From assembly GCF_002878395.1 (NCBI RefSeq), contig NC_061115.1:56945850-57009849 (forward strand): a stretch of DNA of 64,000 nucleotides, in the 5' to 3' direction. Below the pieces are notes generated by a model. It was not told where the DNA came from, did not search any database, and saw only the letters and a list, made by a program, of their open reading frames with translations. Positions 59,341 to 64,000 of the stretch are shown here, piece by piece. Position 1 is the stretch's first letter; each line of letters opens with the position of its first letter. The DNA is from Capsicum annuum (taxonomy: Eukaryota > Streptophyta > Magnoliopsida > Solanales > Solanaceae). Both the position numbers and the translations under genes were made by a program.

Positions 59341-59975
59341 TCAATTCTCTGAGTTCTGTTGGTGCCATTTTGTATGGCGGAATAGATATAGGCTGAGTAT
59401 CTGGAAGAAGATCAATGGCAATTTCTATTTCCCATTCGGGAGGAATTCCTAGAAGATCTTCGAGAAAGACATCTAAATATTCATTTATGACTGGGACTGA
59501 ATCAAGATTGGGAGTCTCAGAACAAGTGTCCTTAAATCAAATAAAATGATAGACACATCCCTTAGATATCATTTTCCTTGTCTGAAGGTAGGAAACAAGC
59601 TGACCTCTGAAAGCTGAAGTGCTACTCCTCAACTTTAGAACAAGTTAATTTGGAAACTGGAACTAGACTATTCTATTTCTACAGTCGATTATGGCATAGC
59701 AAGAATGATGCCAATCTATGTCGAGAATGACATCAAAATCAGTCATTTGTAATTTGACTAAGTTTGCTGAAATGATTTTCTAAAATATCATAATTGGATA
59801 GTTCTTGTATACCCACTGGGCTATGATAGTTTTACCCACTAGGGTAGATACTAAAAAGGGCTCTACTAGAATTTCAGGACTGACTCTAAAATCAACTGCT
59901 ATACAGGGAGTAACAAAAGACAAAGAAGCTCCTGGATCTAACAAAGCATAAACATGCACATAAAGATCTGTAATG
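59341..59975 (-). pseudogene. aspartic protease and linker, element I
   Basis: The catalytic motif reads VYALLDPGASLSFVTPCIAV near 59900-59960, followed by DFRVSPEILVEPFLVSTLVG and the flap DFDVILDIDWHHSCYAIIDC near 59690-59735 (ILGMDWL in relatives). The linker to RT runs to 59341. The overlapping 121-codon frame 59892-60257 is a shadow. Confidence 0.82.
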
Positions 59976-61163
59976 TACCAGTAACCACATCAGGAGAATT
60001 GTCCTGATCCTATCTAGACTGGAGAGCATAAAGTCTATTTTGGCGTTGCCCACTAGTAGTACTGGAAGTGGCACCCTGCTAATTCGAGTGACCAGACTAA
60101 GCTGGGGAACGATTATGCTGACCCTGATATCCCGGGTAGAGACAATCTCTAACTCTGTGGCCTGACCTGCCACATCCAAACCAATCATCACTACTAGCTC
60201 TGCAAGTACCCTGATGGTGCTTACCACATATCTAACAAAGAGAATGGGTGCAGGCACTGATAATACTACCCAAAAACTTAAAGACTAGCGCCTTATCTCT
60301 ATTACCATCCTTCAACTTAGGAGTTAGAGCACTGGCTGAGAAAGGAGATGGAACAGATGACTTAGGATAAAAATGAGAATGGTTTGCTCCCTCTGACTTA
60401 GGCTAAGCAAAGCTGAAACTACCTATCCTTGCTCTCTTATTCTGCTTCTCCCCTATCTTAATCTTTTGCTCCTCTATCTGCTGAGCATGAGTCATAAGCC
60501 TGGCTATATTTATGTCAATATTCAACATCACGGACCTACACTCATTGACCACACTATCATTCACCCCAGAAATAAGCTTACTCATCTTAGCCCTACTATT
60601 TGCAACCACATGAGGAGCATATTGGCTAATTGAGTAAACTTAAGAGAATACTCTTTCACTATCATGTTGCCCTTCCTGAGGCTGATAAATTCTAACACTC
60701 TAGTTTCTCTCAGCTCTAGGGGAAAGAATCTATCTAAGAATGCAATAGCAAACTCCTACCACTTAATAGGTCCTACATCTATAGTCCTCTCTAACTTTCA
60801 CTATTTGTACTAAGTATGAGTAATATCCTATAACTGATATGCATCTAGCTCTGCACTCTTACTAGAAGTAACCCCCATGATATTTGTAACCTTCTGAACT
60901 TGATCGAGAAATTTCTAAGGGTCCTCATCTGACTTAGACCTAAAAAAGGATAGAGGATTCATTCGAGTGAAGTCCCAAATCCTGGCTACAACTGAATTGG
61001 CCACTGGGTTGACCGGAATGACAGCTGGTCATTTATTCTGGGTAGCAACTAAATTAGCAAGAGTAGTGAATACAAATCTGAACTCTGCATAAGTGACATA
61101 TTCACCCAAAGGATCTTTGGGCTGAGGGGCTGACTAATTTCTAGTTCTCTTCTTAGGAGGCAT
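59976..61163 (-). pseudogene. gag with zinc knuckle, element I
   Basis: Start ATG at 61163 (MPPKKRTRN, then TAG). The capsid is readable with stops: RIWDFTRMNPLSFFRSKSDE, FLDQVQKVTNIMGVTSSKSA, FLDRFFPLELRE, EFINLRKGNMIVKEYSLKFT, then 60403-60609 (ISGVNDSVVNECRSVML, NIARLMTHAQQIEEQKIK). The knuckle near 60140-60185 reads WFGCGRSGHRVRDC, with the first cysteine lost. Five of seven stops counted in the N-terminal half are TAG. Confidence 0.85.
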
Positions 61164-61368
61164 GTTCTATAAATGGAAGAGAAAGGGATTAAATTGAGGG
61201 ATTAACCTGAGATTACGCTCACTGGTATGGTATGAATAGTAAAAGATGGAAAACTGTTCCTAAAACATCTCAAAGCCTCCTGTACATAAATGTGGTGCAT
61301 AACACACCCATGTACAAGACTCTTCTAGATACAACTTTCAGACTTCCTAGGACACTATTGAACCTTAT

Positions 61369-61380
61369 GCTCTGATACCA
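61369..61380 (-). other. primer-binding site of element I (tRNA-iMet type)
   Basis: GCTCTGATACCA on the plus strand, that is TGGTATCAGAGC in element sense, four bases from the 5' LTR. Perfect match to the usual initiator-tRNA-Met type site. Confidence 0.93.
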
Positions 61381-61384
61381 AGTT

Positions 61385-64000
61385 TGTAACGCCCCAAATC
61401 TAGTATCCGAAGTGCTACACAGTTCTTATGACCCCGAAGGATCATAAGCTAACCCATGACTGATATTTGTACCTATATACTGCATGATATATTGTATAAA
61501 TGCAGAAATAAAGGCTGAAAGGCCATAAGGTTAAAAACTGAGACATGATAGCTGATAAAACATAACATCTGGATGGGGTATGAAATACCCAAAAAAATTG
61601 AAATAAACTATCTGAACATACTATAGTCTAAAGTGCCTCTAACTGACTAAACTATCTGAATAAGGAGTTAATGGGACATGTCCCCAACTAACTCCAACTA
61701 AAAAATTAATTAATGAGATAATAAAGTAATGGTGATGTCCTCGAAGGATGAGGACTTATTGCTAACTCTGATGGCTAAGACTGGAATGCTACTTATAATT
61801 TGGAGCTCGTGCTTCTGACCCTAAGGTATAAAAAACCATAGTGCAAATATGTCAGTACGTTTAAATATACTAGTATGCATGTGAGGTAGGTTGAATGCAA
61901 AAGGGTTCACATGCATGAACTATACTAACTGACTACATAACATGAACGTGAGAATACATGCATGACTATATATTAACTATAACTGAGTTTGTGATAACAT
62001 GATTATTGAGTCTAAGTACTAATAACATAAGATACTGATAGCTGTATAACTAAAATAATTGATACTAAGAGACTATATCTGAGAGACTAGGTTTTGACGG
62101 AATTAGATGAGTTTCATACTATTCTAAGCTGACTATATCTGATAGTCCTAAATCTGGTAGAACTATCCAAGTTCTATTACTGAGATTGAATGACTGTATA
62201 TGACAGTCCCGATTCTATAATGAAACTATGGGATGTAGTCATCTAACTGACATTCCCTAAATAGCGAAATATAGCTGAGTTAGGGTCCAATCTGTAACCT
62301 CAATTGGAAGGGTGTCAATACCGCACCACTAGTAAGGAAAATCTGTGAGTAACCCTCATATAATAGGTGAATCTAGTGAGAATAATGGGAACCCTCATAT
62401 AACAGGTTAAGCCACCTCATCTACCCTCATATAATAGGCTATGATGTCTTAACCTACGGTGGCTATGTAGTTCTGGAATGCAAGGATTGCTTCTAAGAAT
62501 CACACCCTCATATAACAGGTGGGTTCCCATCCTTGGATTTGCTTAGTGCTAATTTCTACTCCCATCTAAATAGACACTGAACATGAGTAACTGAACTGAC
62601 TGGATTTAGTTAACTGAGTTCCATTGACTGACGGAATACTAGTGAGACTACTGAATTTTTGAGGTTTCTAAGATTACTGAGTTTACTGAGTTTTCCTAAG
62701 TCACACGACTGACTGAATTTTTATGAACATGGCTTGACTGAGAGTATCTTTAAAACATGACACTAATTCTAGGGACAAATATAAATTTTTGGGTATAAGT
62801 ACCCCCAGGACTCGATAAAATAAAACTAACAAAGCATGACTTTCTTAAATACATGATCAACATCACAATCCATAATACAATAAGTTGGAGAGATCTCATG
62901 AAGTAGAAGTTCTAAAGCACCACAATAGCCACACATATATCCATAACTTATTGACTAAGATATTTCATCAAACAATTGACATGCATAAACTTGTACATAA
63001 TGGGGATTTCATATTATCATACTAGTAAGGCGGTTTTCCTTCACATAAGCATTTAGTCAAACACATGGGGAGCAAGCTTTAGTTATACAATTATCAACAC
63101 ATCTAATAATCATGGATACATCAATCAACGTGTAAATTTAAAGGTTTATCATGATTACTGTGCAAATCATCACATCCTAGGGTCAATCATTGGAATATGT
63201 AATTTCAAACATGAATCAAAACCCCACAACATCATGAACATGAATTTCAATTCAATTTAAATCATGAACATTCATAACACAAATCTTGGATTTTGAAAAG
63301 ACATTCTTGAGCTTCATGTGTGAAAGGGTCCTATGAATCAACATATGACATAACTTGATTGTAAGTTTCTTGAAGTTCTTGGACTTGAAGAACTTGGAAT
63401 CTCTTAGTTTTTTGAAGAAGGATTTGGATCTTGTTTCTTAGGGATTAATCTTTGAGAGAAACCCTAATTGGATATTGTGAATAAATAATAAAGTTATGAG
63501 CTATTAATTGGTATAATTAAGGGTTAAAAAGGGTGGAAAAATACCCAAATATCCTTTTAAAAATGGATTTAAATTGCTGAACAGGATCTGTGATGGCTCA
63601 TATGATGGTCCGTCGCTGGCTCGACTGTCCATCTTTCTGAACATCGCACCTGGACCAAAATAGGGACTCACTACCTTAGTAGCAATATCTTGGGCGATGG
63701 TCCATCGCAATTTTGATGGTCCATAAAACTATCCACTACACCTTAGCCAAAAGACTGACTTACTGCCTTAGCTACGATGGTCTAGGTAACGGTCCATCTC
63801 TAGATCGATGGTCCGTCAACCTGCCCGTGGAACCTGGGAAATTTTGATAGCTCTCGATAAAATATCCTTAAATTTTTAATCCAATATCGGATTTGGATGA
63901 AATTTGTATCATTGGAAAGTTTATTCAATTTCCCACTCAATAAAAAGTGCAAATCTTAAAAATTTCACTTGTACAAAATGGATTCATCTTTCAAAGTTAG
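61385..64000 (-). repeat. 5' LTR of element I, cut by window end
   Basis: Begins TGTAACGCCCC. By alignment with the left LTR about 53 bp lie beyond the window. The four 16-nt slots are at 62353-62368, 62392-62407, 62424-62439 and 62505-62520; the palindromic array is at 63590-63830. Confidence 0.94.
63590..63830 (-). repeat. inverted-repeat array in U3 of LTR I (5')
   Basis: Holds the palindrome GCGATGGTCCATCGC (63694-63708) and further GATGGTCCGTC, GATGGTCCAT and ACGGTCCATC copies, about every 30-80 bp. The left copy at 55740-56010 has decayed versions. Confidence 0.7.

Larger units (their letters stand above)
53552..64000 (-). mobile_element. Element I: most complete Ty3/gypsy chromovirus
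   Basis: Minus strand. Left (3') LTR 53552-56202, polypurine tract, chromodomain, integrase, RNase H, RT, protease, zinc knuckle, gag (start at 61163), primer site 61369-61380, right (5') LTR from 61385 past the window end. Total length about 10.5 kb. Domain order is complete, but each domain has stops or shifts and three catalytic sites are mutated, so it is defective. Same LTR family as A and F. Confidence 0.93.

Noticed and set aside
59892..60257. 121-codon minus-strand ORF
   Set aside because: A shifted frame over the zinc knuckle and protease, which read correctly in other frames (GCGRSGHRVRDC, LLDPGAS).
1..64000. Host protein-coding gene, tRNA, rRNA or organellar insertion
   Set aside because: Every recognisable coding segment belongs to gag, protease, RT, RNase H, integrase, chromodomain or the Athila third ORF. 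tRNA-like matches are only primer sites.
1..64000. Endogenous pararetrovirus (plant virus) fragments
   Set aside because: All RT segments are followed by RNase H, integrase and chromodomain in gypsy order with LTRs; no movement protein or viral coat motif seen.

Overview
This is repeat-only plant nuclear DNA. I find no host gene, tRNA, rRNA or CRISPR array. Almost the whole window is LTR retrotransposons, most of them broken and several inserted into each other, as expected of pericentromeric or other heterochromatin in a large dicot genome. The pol sequences look most like those I know from Solanaceae (pepper, tomato, tobacco); that is a recollection-based inference, not a search result.

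Layout (letters are my labels). A (56-6067, minus): Ty3/gypsy chromovirus with one LTR and pol, cut off in the protease. B (about 6690-24444, minus): a second chromovirus with both LTRs, the 5' one truncated. C (11526-21599, plus): a complete Athila-like insertion inside the protease of B, with a perfect 5-bp target duplication (CCTAC). D (24445-25107, plus): chromodomain tail and LTR start of another gypsy element, abutting the LTR end of B. E (25108-45519, minus): a third, very decayed chromovirus. F (31405-40184, plus): a gag-only element with 3.4-kb LTRs, inserted in E with target duplication TCGAC/TTGAC. G (45520-49022, plus): Athila-like LTR and gag. H (49023-about 53040, minus): Athila-like LTR and 3' internal region. 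53041-53551 is unassigned. I (53552 to beyond 64000, minus): the most complete chromovirus, with gag to chromodomain and both LTRs; the right LTR runs off the window about 50 bp before its end.

A, F and I belong to one LTR family. They share LTR blocks, an initiator-tRNA-Met type primer site (seen in F and I) and a purine tract upstream of the 3' LTR. They also share a pair of 19-nt hairpins between the last coding sequence and the polypurine tract. F lacks all of pol and could only move with enzymes from a relative such as A or I. C has lost RT, RNase H and integrase but keeps gag-protease and the third (env-position) ORF, with strong candidate splice sites in front of it. No coding region in the window is intact: stops are everywhere, mostly TAG, which fits deamination of methylated CAG.

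I did not find a new enzymatic or defence system. The observations most worth following are the conserved hairpin pair, the retained third ORF of C with its predicted splicing, and the short repeat arrays in the U3 regions of several different LTR families. Boundaries come from hand reading; identities and divergences are approximate.
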